The position numbers were made by a program, and so were the translations under genes. The notes under the pieces were generated by a model. It had not been told where the DNA came from. It made no database searches and worked only from the letters and a program-made list of their open reading frames with translations. Of a stretch of DNA of 64,000 nt, positions 27,274 through 36,672 are shown piece after piece; the stretch's first letter is position 1, and every line of letters begins with the position of its first letter. Source of the DNA: Sabulicella rubraurantiaca (GTDB lineage: Bacteria; Pseudomonadota; Alphaproteobacteria; Acetobacterales; Acetobacteraceae); the NCBI RefSeq assembly GCF_017355885.1, contig NZ_JAFEUU010000002.1, positions 186,001 through 250,000 of the forward strand, written 5' to 3'.

Positions 27274-27297
27274 TCACCACAGCCGGAGAACACGACC

Positions 27298-27492
27298 ATG
27301 AACCACGAAGATCATGATGACGGGCTGGTGCATCCGCATAGCTGGGCGCGCGGAGCCGCCATGCCCGGCGCGTCGCGTGCGCAGATCGCGACCGCGATGA
27401 GTGCCAACCCCACTGCCCAGCCGGAACATGACGAGGGGCTGGTCCATGCCCATGGCTGGGCCTGCTCCGAACGCGGGAAGATGGCGGGCTGA
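27298..27492 (+). CDS. Small histidine-rich protein with two internal repeats (unknown function)
   Basis: A 64-residue protein starting with ATG at 27298, with GGAGAA about 9 nt upstream. It contains two copies of a D/E-rich, His-rich motif: HDDGLVHPHSWARG (residues about 6-19) and HDEGLVHAHGWACS (about 44-57). The consensus is HD(D/E)GLVHxHxWA, separated by a low-complexity Ala-rich linker. No signal peptide or membrane helix. The paired His/Asp pattern could bind a metal, which is inference. It lies 57 bp after aceA on the same strand. I do not recognise a named family. Repeat conservation at the protein level with synonymous differences in DNA supports real coding. Confidence 0.68.
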   Translation: MNHEDHDDGLVHPHSWARGAAMPGASRAQIATAMSANPTAQPEHDEGLVHAHGWACSERGKMAG

Positions 27493-27499
27493 GCCCCGC

Positions 27500-28417
27500 T
27501 CAACCTCCCTCGAGACTCGCGTCGTACAGCGCCCTGGCCAGCGCGAGCAGCCGGGGCGCATCATGCAACTGGTCCACCCAGCGGCGCGGGATGCCGGATA
27601 GCCCCCACAGCGCGCCGGCCAGCTGCCCGGTGACGGCGCCCACCGTGTCCGCGTCATCGCCCAGATTCACGGCGCGCAGCACCGCCTCCTCGAAATCCGC
27701 GGCGCCGTCGAGCGACCACAGTGCCGCCTCCAGCGTGTGCACCACGTAGCCGGAGGAGGAGATGGACCGTTCCGGCTGCCCGCGCCACTTGCCCGCGGCG
27801 ATGGCGCGGATGCGCGGCGGCAGGCCCTTGCGGTTGCGGGGCGCCAGCGCATCCGCCCGCCCGGCGATGAGGTCGCAGAGTAGCTCGCAAAGCAGGGTGC
27901 AGGCCGCGAGGGTGACGGGGGTGGCGTGGGTGACGCGCGACTGACGTTCCGCTACCTGCTCCGCCCGCATCGGGTCGCGCCAGAAGCGCAGCGCCACGGG
28001 GGCGAGGCGCATGATGGAGCCATTGCCTGCCGCATCCGGCGAGGGATCGCCGGCAAAGGGATTGCCGTCGCGCTCGAACCGCGCCAGTGCGGCGCGGGTG
28101 GCATTGCCGATGTCGAAGCAGGTGCCGGTGGCGCTGTTCTCGCCCTCGCGCCACCAGCGGCAGAAGCGCTCAATCAGGTCGCGCTCCTCCAGATGAGGAT
28201 GGGCGAGCAGGCTCTCGGCGAGGCAGATCGCCATGCTGGTGTCGTCGGTCCACTGGCCGGGACTGAGGCGGAAGGGTCCGCCGCCCGTCATCTCCGCCAC
28301 GGGCGCGAAGGTGCCCCGCGCGCGGAACTCGACCGTGGTGCCGAGGGCATCGCCGACCGCGAGGCCAAGGAAGCAACCCAGTGCCCGGTCGCGGGCGGGA
28401 TCGTCATGCGCGCTCAT
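27500..28417 (-). CDS. ADP-ribosylglycohydrolase family protein (DraG-like)
   Basis: A 305-residue enzyme. The metal-binding motifs of the fold are all visible: GLAVGDALGTTVEF at the N-terminus, WTDDTSMAICLAESL (TDD), and the C-terminal NLGDDADTVGAVTGQLAGALWG. DraG-like proteins remove ADP-ribose from arginine or other acceptors using two Mg/Mn ions. The target is unknown; no nif or draT gene is present. It lies downstream of addB with 179 bp between, so it probably has its own promoter. Confidence 0.92.
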   Translation of the reverse strand: MSAHDDPARDRALGCFLGLAVGDALGTTVEFRARGTFAPVAEMTGGGPFRLSPGQWTDDTSMAICLAESLLAHPHLEERDLIERFCRWWREGENSATGTCFDIGNATRAALARFERDGNPFAGDPSPDAAGNGSIMRLAPVALRFWRDPMRAEQVAERQSRVTHATPVTLAACTLLCELLCDLIAGRADALAPRNRKGLPPRIRAIAAGKWRGQPERSISSSGYVVHTLEAALWSLDGAADFEEAVLRAVNLGDDADTVGAVTGQLAGALWGLSGIPRRWVDQLHDAPRLLALARALYDASLEGG

Positions 28418-28596
28418 TCGGAAGCGTCCGGTGAGACGGCAGCGCCGTGGATCCGTGGCAGCATCGGCGCACGGGTCAGTTGCTCATGCCGGTCGAGCAT
28501 GTCCCTCCCAGGGCGGAATCGTTGCAGTTCCAACCCTATGCTGGGGGTGCTTAACCGGATGTCAACGACAAAGCCATTTGTTGGAGGGCTCGCGCC

Positions 28597-31500
28597 CTAC
28601 CCTGCCACCCCGGAGGACCATTCCGCGATGCGGGCGAGGTGGGCGTAATCGCCCTTGGCGGCGCGCGCCGGATGGGGGCGCGACAGGAAGGGGGCGCTGC
28701 CCAGTAGGAAGCGGTCTGCTAGCCCTTCCAGCGAACGCCGCGCCTCCTCCAGCAAGGGTTCCAGCTCCGTGCCCAGGGGGCGCACCTTGCCCGGCTCCAG
28801 CGCGCCGGAAAGCTGCCAGTATTCCAGTTCGCGCACCGGGCCGGGTCGGATGCCCTCGAAGGCCCCGGCCTCGGCCAGCAGCCCCTCCAGGGGAAGCTGC
28901 GGCTCTGAGCCCTCACGCACCGCCTTCTGCGAAGGGGGTTGTCCGGTCTTGAAATCCACGATTCGAATGGCGCCATCCTTCAGCACATCCAGCCGGTCGG
29001 CCCGCGCCTCCAACGCCACGGCGCCAGCCGGGCGGCGCAGGGTGAGCCGCGCCTCCGCCTCCGCATGCGCCTCGGCGAGTCCGGGGCGCAGCGATGCCTC
29101 CAGCCCGCGAATGAAGCCGCCGATCCGCTCCAGGCGCGGGCGCCACAGCGCCTCCACCGCGGGGCGCAGATGGGCGCGCTCGATCGCCTCGTCCTGCGCC
29201 TGATCCCACAGGCGCCGGGCCGCTGGCTCGCCCGGCCAAGCGGGGGGCAGCGCGTCCAAGAAGCGATGGATCGCGGCATGGACCAGCGTGCCGTAATCGG
29301 CCGAGCCCGGCTCCTGCTCCAGCGGCGCCAGCGGGCGCAGGCCGAGGATGCGCTGGGCATAGAAGGCGTAGGGGTCGGCCAGCAGGGTGCGGATGTCGCT
29401 GACGGTGACCCGGCTGGGACGCGCCTCGGCGGGGGGCGCGATAGCGGGGCGGGTGCAGGGGCGCGGCGGCTCGGCCGGCCGGTCCAGAGCCTCGGCCCAG
29501 GCGGGGGCGGCGGAAAGCGGCACGCCGAGGCCAGCGCGCTGGCCGCGCAGGAAGGTGGAAAGCCGCGTCAGCCAGCGCGCCGGCACGGTGGGGGACCCGC
29601 TGCGCCGCGCGGCGCGGGACAGGGTCACCTCGCGCCCGGAGCAGGCGACGGACAGGAAATCCGCCGCGACGCGGCCGATGCGCAGCTCGGGCGGCGGCAG
29701 GCCGAAATCGCGCCGCATCGGGCGCGACATCCAGGGGCCAGGATCTGCGGCGAGCGGCCACACCGTCTCGTCCAGCGCGCCCAGCACCACGCAGTCGAAG
29801 TCGAGGAGCCGCGCCTCCAGCAGCCCCAGGATCTCCACGTGCGGATGCGCCTGCTCCTTGCGGCCCCGGGACACGCGGGGACAGGCGGTGGTGCCGAGAG
29901 AGAGCGCCGCCTCGAACAGGGCGGGCCACTCGGCGGGCTGCACGGGCGGCATCTCCGCCATGGCGGGGCGTAGCAAGGCGAGATGGCGAGCCAACGCCTC
30001 GCCCTCCGCATGGGCATAGAGGCGCAGGCCGCCGGGGCGCGACGGCGTGTCGGCGAGGCGCTCCGCCGCCGCCAGATGCTCGTCGAACAGGTCCAGGGCG
30101 GGGCGCAGCGGCGCGGTGCGCGGCAGGGAGTGGAAGGGGCCGAGCGCCTCCTGCAACGACGCCACGAGGCGTTCCAGCAGGGCCATCCGGTCGGCATCGG
30201 TGCCCTCACCCGCGAAGGCAGCAGCGATGCCAGCGCGCAGCCCGCGGAAGCCCGGCCCCGGCGAGGGGCCGCGCAGCACCGCCACCTCCAGCCGCCGCAC
30301 CGCCGCGATCCAGTCTGGCCGCTCCCAGCCGCAGGCGGCGAGCGGATGCTTCATCACCGAGAGCAGCGAGACGGGCCCGCATTCCCCGGCGGCGAGATGC
30401 GCGACGAGGCGAAGGAAATTGCCGTTGGGCGTGGCGGAGAGGCGCTGCCCGGCGCTGTCCTCCGCCAGGATGCCATGGCGCGGCAATTCGGAGGCGACGC
30501 GGCAGGCGAGGTCGCGATCCGGCGTCACCAACGCGGCGCGGGCGCCCGGCCGCTCCAGCGCGCCGCGCAAAGTCAGGGCGATGGCGGCGGCTTCCGCCTG
30601 TGCGTCCGGCGCCTCGATCTGATTCATCCCCGCCATGGCCTCGCTCCAGCGGCGCGGGCGGCGGTCCATCCAGGCACGCAGGCCCTCGGCAGGCAGCAGC
30701 GCGGAGCCGAGCAGCGCCGGGCGATCAGCGCGCGGTGCCTGATCCGCGGTCCAGTCCTGCGCATCTGCCATCGTTGCGCCCATGCGGCGCAGCATGCGGC
30801 GCTGTCCGGCGAAGGGGTGCGTGCAGCTGTCCAGCAAGTGCTCATCCGGCACGCGGGCGGTGGCGGGATCCTCGCCAGCCAGGACCACGAAGCCGCGCGG
30901 GAGGCGCGTGGCGACGGTGCGGAGCAGATCGGCGGCAGCGGGAACGGTGCCGCCCAGCCCGATCCCGGCAGCGATCACCGGTGTCTCGGGCGGGTTCTCT
31001 TCCCAGGCGGTGCGCTGCGCCTTCAGCGCCAGGACGCGGCGCACGCCGATGTCGAGCAGACCTTCCCCGTCCAGCCAGTCCTGCCATTCGCGCACCACGC
31101 CGCGCAGGAAGGTGGTGGTGATCTGCCAATGCGTCGCCAACTTCTCCGGCGCCAGATCCTCCAGCCGCGCGAGCCAGGCATCGGTCAGCCGGGCCGGGTC
31201 GTCGGGAATCGGCTCCGCCTCCTCCAGCGCGATCTCATCGAGGAGGCGCGCGAGTTCGCCGGCAAGTTCCCAGGCGTGGCGGGCGGTGGGCGGTCCGCCG
31301 GCATGGCGCGGCCAGCGCGCCACGAAGCGCGCCAGCACCGCCTGGCGACGCAGCGCCTCCACCGCCGGCGGCAATTCCAGCAGGGCGGGAAGCTGCAACT
31401 CGTCCGCATCCTCCACCGACAGCCCGGCCAGGGCGCGAAGCTGCGGCAGCAGCAGCGCTTCCTTCTCCGAGGCGTCGAGGAAGGCGCGATGCGCCGCACG

Positions 31501-31632
31501 GGCGGAGCGCTGCGTCGGCAGGAGGATCAGGGCACGCGGCAGCGAATCCGACTCCCCGCCCAGGCGCTGCATCACGCCCCGCGCCAGCGTGGGCAGGAAG
31601 GGCAGGCCAAGCGAGATGCGGAACAGGCGCAT
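28597..31632 (-). CDS. addB: Double-strand break repair protein AddB (alphaproteobacterial type)
   Basis: A 1011-residue subunit of the AddAB helicase-nuclease, which resects DNA ends for RecA loading. The N-terminal region carries a Walker-A-like LLPTQRSARAAHRAF, as in alphaproteobacterial AddB where it is degenerate. The C-terminal third holds a PD-(D/E)XK nuclease: YGTLVHAAIHRFLDA, then LEARADRLDVL, IRIVDFKTGQPPS (catalytic D...K) and QLPLEGLLA. addA, usually directly downstream, is absent; an ADP-ribosylglycohydrolase gene is there instead. Confidence 0.94.
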   Translation of the reverse strand: MRLFRISLGLPFLPTLARGVMQRLGGESDSLPRALILLPTQRSARAAHRAFLDASEKEALLLPQLRALAGLSVEDADELQLPALLELPPAVEALRRQAVLARFVARWPRHAGGPPTARHAWELAGELARLLDEIALEEAEPIPDDPARLTDAWLARLEDLAPEKLATHWQITTTFLRGVVREWQDWLDGEGLLDIGVRRVLALKAQRTAWEENPPETPVIAAGIGLGGTVPAAADLLRTVATRLPRGFVVLAGEDPATARVPDEHLLDSCTHPFAGQRRMLRRMGATMADAQDWTADQAPRADRPALLGSALLPAEGLRAWMDRRPRRWSEAMAGMNQIEAPDAQAEAAAIALTLRGALERPGARAALVTPDRDLACRVASELPRHGILAEDSAGQRLSATPNGNFLRLVAHLAAGECGPVSLLSVMKHPLAACGWERPDWIAAVRRLEVAVLRGPSPGPGFRGLRAGIAAAFAGEGTDADRMALLERLVASLQEALGPFHSLPRTAPLRPALDLFDEHLAAAERLADTPSRPGGLRLYAHAEGEALARHLALLRPAMAEMPPVQPAEWPALFEAALSLGTTACPRVSRGRKEQAHPHVEILGLLEARLLDFDCVVLGALDETVWPLAADPGPWMSRPMRRDFGLPPPELRIGRVAADFLSVACSGREVTLSRAARRSGSPTVPARWLTRLSTFLRGQRAGLGVPLSAAPAWAEALDRPAEPPRPCTRPAIAPPAEARPSRVTVSDIRTLLADPYAFYAQRILGLRPLAPLEQEPGSADYGTLVHAAIHRFLDALPPAWPGEPAARRLWDQAQDEAIERAHLRPAVEALWRPRLERIGGFIRGLEASLRPGLAEAHAEAEARLTLRRPAGAVALEARADRLDVLKDGAIRIVDFKTGQPPSQKAVREGSEPQLPLEGLLAEAGAFEGIRPGPVRELEYWQLSGALEPGKVRPLGTELEPLLEEARRSLEGLADRFLLGSAPFLSRPHPARAAKGDYAHLARIAEWSSGVAG

Positions 31633-31680
31633 GTCCCACCCTAACGCAGAAGGTGGGGGGTGCCGCTAGCGGGGCATTCC

Positions 31681-32565
31681 TTACTCGGCCGCGGCCTTCA
31701 CCGGAGCCTTGCGGACGCGCAGCCGCCGGATGCGCCGCGCATCGGCGTCCAGCACGCGGAATTCGAGCCCCGAGGACGGGTGGGAGACGATCTCTCCCTT
31801 CGCCGGGACGCGCCCCGCGAGGGTGAAGACCAGCCCGCCGACCGTGTCGATGTCCGAGGCGCGCTCTTCCTCCGTCAGCACTGGGCCGAGGCGCGTCTCA
31901 AAATCCTCCACCGGAGTGCGGGCGTCGAGTTCGAGCACGCCTTCCGCGCGTTCGATGATCTGCGGCGCGGCCAGCTCGTCATGCTCGTCGGAGATGTCGC
32001 CGACGATGGTCTCGACCAGATCCTCGATGGTGACGATGCCGTCGATGCCGCCATACTCGTCCACCACGAGGGCGAGGTGGACGCGCTCCATCCGCATCCG
32101 TAGCAGGAGGTCCAGCACCGGGACGGAGGGGACCACCAGCAGCGGCTTGCGGAGGATGGAGCGCAGCGAGAAGCCTTCCGAGCGGCCAAGCCGAGCGATC
32201 ACGTCCTTGATGTGGACCATGCCCTGGATGTCGTCGAGTTCGCGGCCATAGACCGGGTAGCGGCTGTGGCCCTCGCGCTGCACGAAGTCGAGCACGTGCT
32301 CGAAATCCATGTCCACCTGCAGCGCGATGATGTCGGCACGCGGCAGCATCACGTCATAGGCGGTCGCGCCACGCAGCTTGAGCACGTTGCGCAGCAGGGC
32401 GCGCTCATGCGGGTTCAGCGCCTCGGCCTGCTCACCTTCCTGCTCGGGGCTGGGGGCGCCCTGCTCGGTCAGCAGCGCCTCGACGCTCTCGCGCAGATTG
32501 GCCTCGCGCCGCGCGAAGAGGGAGCGGAGGCGGCCCAGCAGGAGGGGTGGGGAATCGCTCGGCAT
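31681..32565 (-). CDS. CorC/HlyC-family CBS-domain protein (cytosolic)
   Basis: A 294-residue protein with tandem CBS domains (DVMLPRADIIALQVDMDFEHVL through VIARLGRSEGF, and the second ending VVDEYGGIDGIVTIEDLVE). A C-terminal CorC/HlyC transporter-associated domain follows (DTVGGLVFTLAGRVPAKGEIV). There is no DUF21 membrane domain, so this is the soluble CorC/YbeX type linked to Mg/Co efflux and, in E. coli, ribosome maturation. Its ATG overlaps the ybeY stop by one base (TAATG). Confidence 0.93.
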   Translation of the reverse strand: MPSDSPPLLLGRLRSLFARREANLRESVEALLTEQGAPSPEQEGEQAEALNPHERALLRNVLKLRGATAYDVMLPRADIIALQVDMDFEHVLDFVQREGHSRYPVYGRELDDIQGMVHIKDVIARLGRSEGFSLRSILRKPLLVVPSVPVLDLLLRMRMERVHLALVVDEYGGIDGIVTIEDLVETIVGDISDEHDELAAPQIIERAEGVLELDARTPVEDFETRLGPVLTEEERASDIDTVGGLVFTLAGRVPAKGEIVSHPSSGLEFRVLDADARRIRRLRVRKAPVKAAAE

Positions 32566-33056
32566 TATGCAGCCACCCGCCAGGGATTGGGGAAGCCGAG
32601 GCGGCGGAGGATGCGCGCTTCCGCCCGCTCCATCCGCGCCGCCTCGCCGGGGGCGATGTGATCATGGCCGAGCAAATGCAGCGTGCCGTGCACCACGAGA
32701 TGGGTGAAATGCGCGGGCAGGCTCCGCCCCTCGCGCAGCGCCTCCCGCCGCACCGTGCCGAGCGAGACGGCGAGGTCGCCCAGGGTCAGCGCGCCATAGG
32801 GGGCGGGAAAGGACAGGACGTTGGTCGCCTTCTCCTTGCCGCGGAACCCGCCATTGAGGCGCCGGATCTCGGCATCGTCGGTGAGGAGGAGGGAGACATG
32901 CCCGGCCTCGCCCTGGTCGGCCAGGGCAACGGTGACCGCGCGGCGAGCGAGGCTCTCCACCCGGGGCAGGGCGGCGCGCCAGCCGGGAGCATTGACGGTG
33001 ATGTCGAGCCCGGGACCGGCGAAACCGTCCCCGGGCGTTCTACTTCCGCAGTCCAT
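32565..33056 (-). CDS. ybeY: Endoribonuclease YbeY (16S rRNA 3'-end maturation)
   Basis: A 163-residue zinc enzyme with the H3xH5xH motif in HLVVHGTLHLLGHDH, and NGGFRGKEKATNVLSFP upstream. It processes 16S rRNA and takes part in ribosome quality control. I chose the ATG at 33056, which overlaps the 3' end of phoH by 17 nt; a longer in-frame start at 33095 lies deeper in phoH. Confidence 0.95.
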   Translation of the reverse strand: MDCGSRTPGDGFAGPGLDITVNAPGWRAALPRVESLARRAVTVALADQGEAGHVSLLLTDDAEIRRLNGGFRGKEKATNVLSFPAPYGALTLGDLAVSLGTVRREALREGRSLPAHFTHLVVHGTLHLLGHDHIAPGEAARMERAEARILRRLGFPNPWRVAA

Positions 33057-34068
33057 CGCGAGTTGTCCGGGCCTCCATCGCGCCATATGCCGCAACGATG
33101 CGTCCCACCAGCGGGTGACGCACGACGTCGCGCTCGTCGAAACGGATGAAGCCGATCCCGGGCACGCCGTCCAGCACGTTCATCGCCTCGACCAAGCCCG
33201 ATTTCTGCCCCGGGGGCAAGTCCACCTGGGAAGGATCGCCCGTGACCGCCATGCGCGTCCCCTCGCCCATGCGGGTCAGGAACATCTTCATCTGGGCCGG
33301 GGTGGTGTTCTGCGCCTCGTCCAGGATGGCGAAGCAATGGGACAGGGTGCGGCCGCGCATGAAGGCCAGCGGCGCGATCTCGATCTCCCCGGCGGCGAGG
33401 CGGCGCGCCACCTGCTCGGCCGGCAGCATGTCGTGCAGCGCGTCGTAGAGCGGGCGGAGATAGGGATCCACCTTCTCCTTCATGTCGCCGGGCAGGAAGC
33501 CCAGGCGTTCGCCGGCCTCCACGGCGGGACGGGACAGGACGATGCGGTCCACCCGGCCGGATTGCAGCAGCGCCACGCCCTGCGCGACGGCGAGGTAGGT
33601 CTTGCCCGTGCCGGCAGGGCCGAGACCGAACACCATCTCGTGCCGGGCCAGCGCCTCCATGTAGGCGGATTGCGCCGGGGTGCGGGGCGCGATGGCGCCG
33701 CGACGGGTCCGAATCTGCGGGATATCCTGCAACGGCAGGCGGGGATCCTGCTCCGCCTCGCCTTCCGCCATACGGATCGCACCCTCCACTTCGCTCACGC
33801 CGATCGACACGCCGCGCTCCAGCCCGCGCCACAAGCCGCGCAGCACCTGCTCGGCCATCAGGGTCTGCGCGGGCGGGCCGCTGATGGTCAGGCGATTGCC
33901 GCGGCTTGCCACTTTCACTCCCAATCGCCCCTCGATCCGCGCCAGATGCCGATCATGCTCGCCATGGAGCAGGGGCAGGAGGGCGTTGTCCTCGAATTGC
34001 AGCGTGACGCTGCGCGTCTCGGAGGACGGACCCGCCTGACGGGGGCGGAGGGCGAGGGCGTTGCTCAA
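33040..34068 (-). CDS. PhoH-family ATPase (YbeZ)
   Basis: A 342-residue cytoplasmic P-loop ATPase. An N-terminal KH-like region ([24 protein letters not shown]) precedes the Walker A motif [13 protein letters not shown] (about 144-156), the Walker B motif [11 protein letters not shown] and GDPSQVDLP. YbeZ works with YbeY in RNA processing, consistent with the overlap here. Start choice: TTG at 34068, overlapping the miaB stop (TTGA); a start within the following 20 codons cannot be excluded. Confidence 0.93.
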   Translation of the reverse strand: MSNALALRPRQAGPSSETRSVTLQFEDNALLPLLHGEHDRHLARIEGRLGVKVASRGNRLTISGPPAQTLMAEQVLRGLWRGLERGVSIGVSEVEGAIRMAEGEAEQDPRLPLQDIPQIRTRRGAIAPRTPAQSAYMEALARHEMVFGLGPAGTGKTYLAVAQGVALLQSGRVDRIVLSRPAVEAGERLGFLPGDMKEKVDPYLRPLYDALHDMLPAEQVARRLAAGEIEIAPLAFMRGRTLSHCFAILDEAQNTTPAQMKMFLTRMGEGTRMAVTGDPSQVDLPPGQKSGLVEAMNVLDGVPGIGFIRFDERDVVRHPLVGRIVAAYGAMEARTTRDGLRK

Positions 34069-35402
34069 GCGGCGTCTTTCTCCTGCTCGACGATCTCGCC
34101 CGAAAGCGAGTTTGGGTGGCCCGCCACGATGCGGACGGGAATGATCCGGCCCACGAGAGTGGAAGAGCCGAAGGCATGGACGGGTTGCAGCCAAGGGGTG
34201 CGGCCGGCGATCTGCCCGGCATGACGGCCGGGTCCTGTGACCAGCACGTCGCATATGGTGCCGGCCTTGCCCGCATTGAAGTGTGCCTGCTGCGCGCGCA
34301 GCAATTCCTGAACCTCGGCGAGGCGGCGGTCCTTCGTGGCCTCGTCGACATGCGCCACGGCCGCCGCCGCCGCCGGCGTGCCGGGGCGCGGCGAATACTT
34401 GAAGGAGAAGGCCTGGGCGAAGCCGACGTGTTCGATCAGCCGCAGCGTGGCCTGGTGGTCCTCCTCCCGCTCGCCGGGATGGCCGGCGATGATGTCGGTG
34501 GAGAGCGCCAGGTCGGGCCGCGCCGCGCGCAGCCGGTCCACGAGGCGCAGATAATCCTCCGCCGTGTGGCCGCGATTCATCGCCTGGAGCACGCGGTCCG
34601 AGCCGGACTGCACCGGCAGATGCAGGAACGGCATCACCTGCGGGATGTCGCGATGCGCAGCGATCAGCGCCTCGTCCATGTCGCGCGGGTGGGAGGTGGT
34701 GTAGCGCAGCCGCTCGACGCCCGGGATGTCGGCCAGGAGGCGCAGCAGCCCCGCCAGCCCCTCGGCCCCATCGCCGTGCCAGGCATTCACGTTCTGGCCG
34801 AGCAGCGTGATCTCGCGCGTGCCCTGCTCCGCCATGCGCCGTGCCTCGGCGAGGATGGCGGCGGCGGGGCGCGAATACTCGGCGCCGCGCGTATAGGGCA
34901 CGACGCAGAAGGAGCAGAACTTGTCGCAGCCTTCCTGGATGGTGAGGAAGCCCGTCACGCCCTGCGGCGCGGCTTCCGCCGGCAGGTGATCGAACTTCTC
35001 TTCCACCGGGAACTCGGTCTCGATCGCCACCCCGCCGGAACGGGAGATGCGCGCCACCATCTCCGGCAGCTTGTGGTAGCTCTGCGGCCCCATCACGATG
35101 TCGACGAAGGGTGCGCGGGCAGTGATCTCCGCCCCTTCCGCCTGGGCGACGCAGCCGGCCACGGCCAGCATCATTCCCGGCTTCTCCTCCTTCAACTTCC
35201 GCAGCCGGCCCAGCTCGGAGAAGAGCTTTTCCGTCGCCTTCTCGCGAATGTGGCAGGTGTTGAGGATGACCATGTCCGCGCCGTCCGGCGCCTCGGCCGG
35301 GGCATAGCCGAGGGGCGCCAGTAGATCCGCCATGCGGCCGCTGTCGTACACGTTCATCTGGCAGCCCCAGCTTCGGATGAAGAGGCGCTTCTTGTTGCTC
35401 AT
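34065..35402 (-). CDS. miaB: tRNA-2-methylthio-N6-dimethylallyladenosine synthase MiaB
   Basis: A 445-residue methylthiotransferase modifying A37 of tRNAs reading UNN codons. The N-terminal UPF0004 domain has three cluster cysteines (WGCQMN, NTCHIR, VAGCVAQ). The radical SAM motif is [15 protein letters not shown] (about 157-171), and the C-terminal TRAM domain begins near residue 375 ([11 protein letters not shown]). Start at ATG 35402. Part of plsC-miaB-phoH-ybeY-corC, an order conserved in alphaproteobacteria. Confidence 0.97.
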   Translation of the reverse strand: MSNKKRLFIRSWGCQMNVYDSGRMADLLAPLGYAPAEAPDGADMVILNTCHIREKATEKLFSELGRLRKLKEEKPGMMLAVAGCVAQAEGAEITARAPFVDIVMGPQSYHKLPEMVARISRSGGVAIETEFPVEEKFDHLPAEAAPQGVTGFLTIQEGCDKFCSFCVVPYTRGAEYSRPAAAILAEARRMAEQGTREITLLGQNVNAWHGDGAEGLAGLLRLLADIPGVERLRYTTSHPRDMDEALIAAHRDIPQVMPFLHLPVQSGSDRVLQAMNRGHTAEDYLRLVDRLRAARPDLALSTDIIAGHPGEREEDHQATLRLIEHVGFAQAFSFKYSPRPGTPAAAAAVAHVDEATKDRRLAEVQELLRAQQAHFNAGKAGTICDVLVTGPGRHAGQIAGRTPWLQPVHAFGSSTLVGRIIPVRIVAGHPNSLSGEIVEQEKDAA

Positions 35403-35539
35403 AAGGGAAAGTCCCCGGGAATCCAGGGCGGGGACATGCGGGGCGGGGGCCGCACGGTCAAGAAGCGCGGTCCCGGCCGGGGATGCGAAGGGCTGTCCGG
35501 CTCATCGAAAGGGAGGCTGACAAAACCCTTCCGCGCCGG

Positions 35540-36463
35540 TCAAGCGGCTTCGATGTCCACCAGGCGGTTCTGCCGCAGCGCCGCCGCGGCCTCCGTCACG
35601 GTGCGCCCGACCCGGATGGCAAGGTCCTTGCGGTCGGACGCCACATCCGGAACGAAGCCGGGATGCAGCACGACCGTCGCCCGCGTTCCGGTGCGGCGCA
35701 GGAGGCGCCAGGCATGGGAGCCCGTTTCCATGTCGCCATACCAGGCGAAGACGGCGCGGTCCTTGCGGCCGACCGGCAGGCCTCCCAGCCGGTCATAGAC
35801 CACGGTGACGGGCTGCACCGCCCGAGCCGCAGGGGCGATGGCGAAAAAGGAGGAGCGGAAGGGCAGCACCCGCGCCCCGTCGCTGGTGGTGCCTTCGGGG
35901 AACAGGATCAGGCTTTCGCCGCTTTCCAGCTTCGCGCGCATCTCCTGCGCCTCGGCGCCGGTGCGGTTGCGGGTGCGGGAAACGAAGACCGTATTGCCCA
36001 ACCGCGCCACGGTGCCGATCAGCGGCCAGCCCGCCACGTCCGCCTTGCTGACGAAGCGCGCATCCAGCACCGCCCCCAGCACCACGATGTCCAGCCAGGA
36101 GGAGTGGTTGGATACGTGCAGCGTCGGCCGTTCCGGCGAGGACTGGCCGATGATGCGCAGCCGCAACCCGATCAGGCGGCATAGCGTGCGGTGGTAAAAG
36201 CGGCTGAAACGGTGCTTCGCGTTCCCGGGAAGGCGGATCAACACCATCTGCACCGGAAACCCGAACAGGACGGTGAAGAGCAGCACGGACAGGATGCGGC
36301 GCACCGCCCGGATCCGCCCGCCTTCCGGCCTGTCATGCCCCAGCACGTCGGCCCAGGCGCGGCCCGGCAGGCGCGGGCGGAAGCGCAGCGGCCGGTCGCG
36401 CCGCAACCGTCGCGCCTCCGGCGGGGCGGTGGATGGCAGGGACGCTGGTTCGGATGCGGCCAT
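35540..36463 (-). CDS. plsC: 1-acyl-sn-glycerol-3-phosphate acyltransferase (PlsC family)
   Basis: A 307-residue membrane-associated acyltransferase. The catalytic HX4D motif is NHSSWLD (about 117-123), the glycerol-phosphate site FPEGTTSDG follows about 75 residues later, and a membrane helix lies near residues 55-75 (RRILSVLLFTVLFGFPVQ). It converts lysophosphatidate to phosphatidate; ornithine-lipid OlsA relatives are an alternative reading. The N-terminus of about 50 residues is longer than usual and basic. Confidence 0.88.
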   Translation of the reverse strand: MAASEPASLPSTAPPEARRLRRDRPLRFRPRLPGRAWADVLGHDRPEGGRIRAVRRILSVLLFTVLFGFPVQMVLIRLPGNAKHRFSRFYHRTLCRLIGLRLRIIGQSSPERPTLHVSNHSSWLDIVVLGAVLDARFVSKADVAGWPLIGTVARLGNTVFVSRTRNRTGAEAQEMRAKLESGESLILFPEGTTSDGARVLPFRSSFFAIAPAARAVQPVTVVYDRLGGLPVGRKDRAVFAWYGDMETGSHAWRLLRRTGTRATVVLHPGFVPDVASDRKDLAIRVGRTVTEAAAALRQNRLVDIEAA

Positions 36464-36570
36464 GTCAGGGGGTTAACCCGCCGGGCAGGTCGCGTCCATG
36501 ACACAATGACGACGGATCGGTGAATCCGCGCTACTCCGGCGTTGAGGCATCATGCCCCGAGGAGATCCGG

Positions 36571-36672
36571 ATGCGACGCCTTTCGCCTTTTCAGCGCTTC
36601 ATCCTGGCGCTGGGCGCGCTGGGCCTCCTCGTCGCGGCGGTGGCGGCGCTGGCGGGCTGGTTCGCCGGCTAG
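36571..36672 (+). CDS. 33-aa single-span membrane protein (unknown)
   Basis: A very short gene found by reading the strand opposite DedA: ATG at 36571, TAG at 36670-36672, with GAGGAG about 8 nt before the start. The product starts MRRLSPFQRF and continues with one hydrophobic helix (about residues 11-32). Its stop codon overlaps the dedA stop on the other strand through the shared CTAG. RBS quality and the basic-then-hydrophobic pattern support expression; I do not recognise a family. Confidence 0.55.
   Translation: MRRLSPFQRFILALGALGLLVAAVAALAGWFAG

Noticed and set aside
28418-28596. The 179-bp gap upstream of the ADP-ribosylglycohydrolase gene as a possible tRNA or small RNA
   Set aside because: No cloverleaf, T-loop or recognisable RNA motif; more likely a promoter region.
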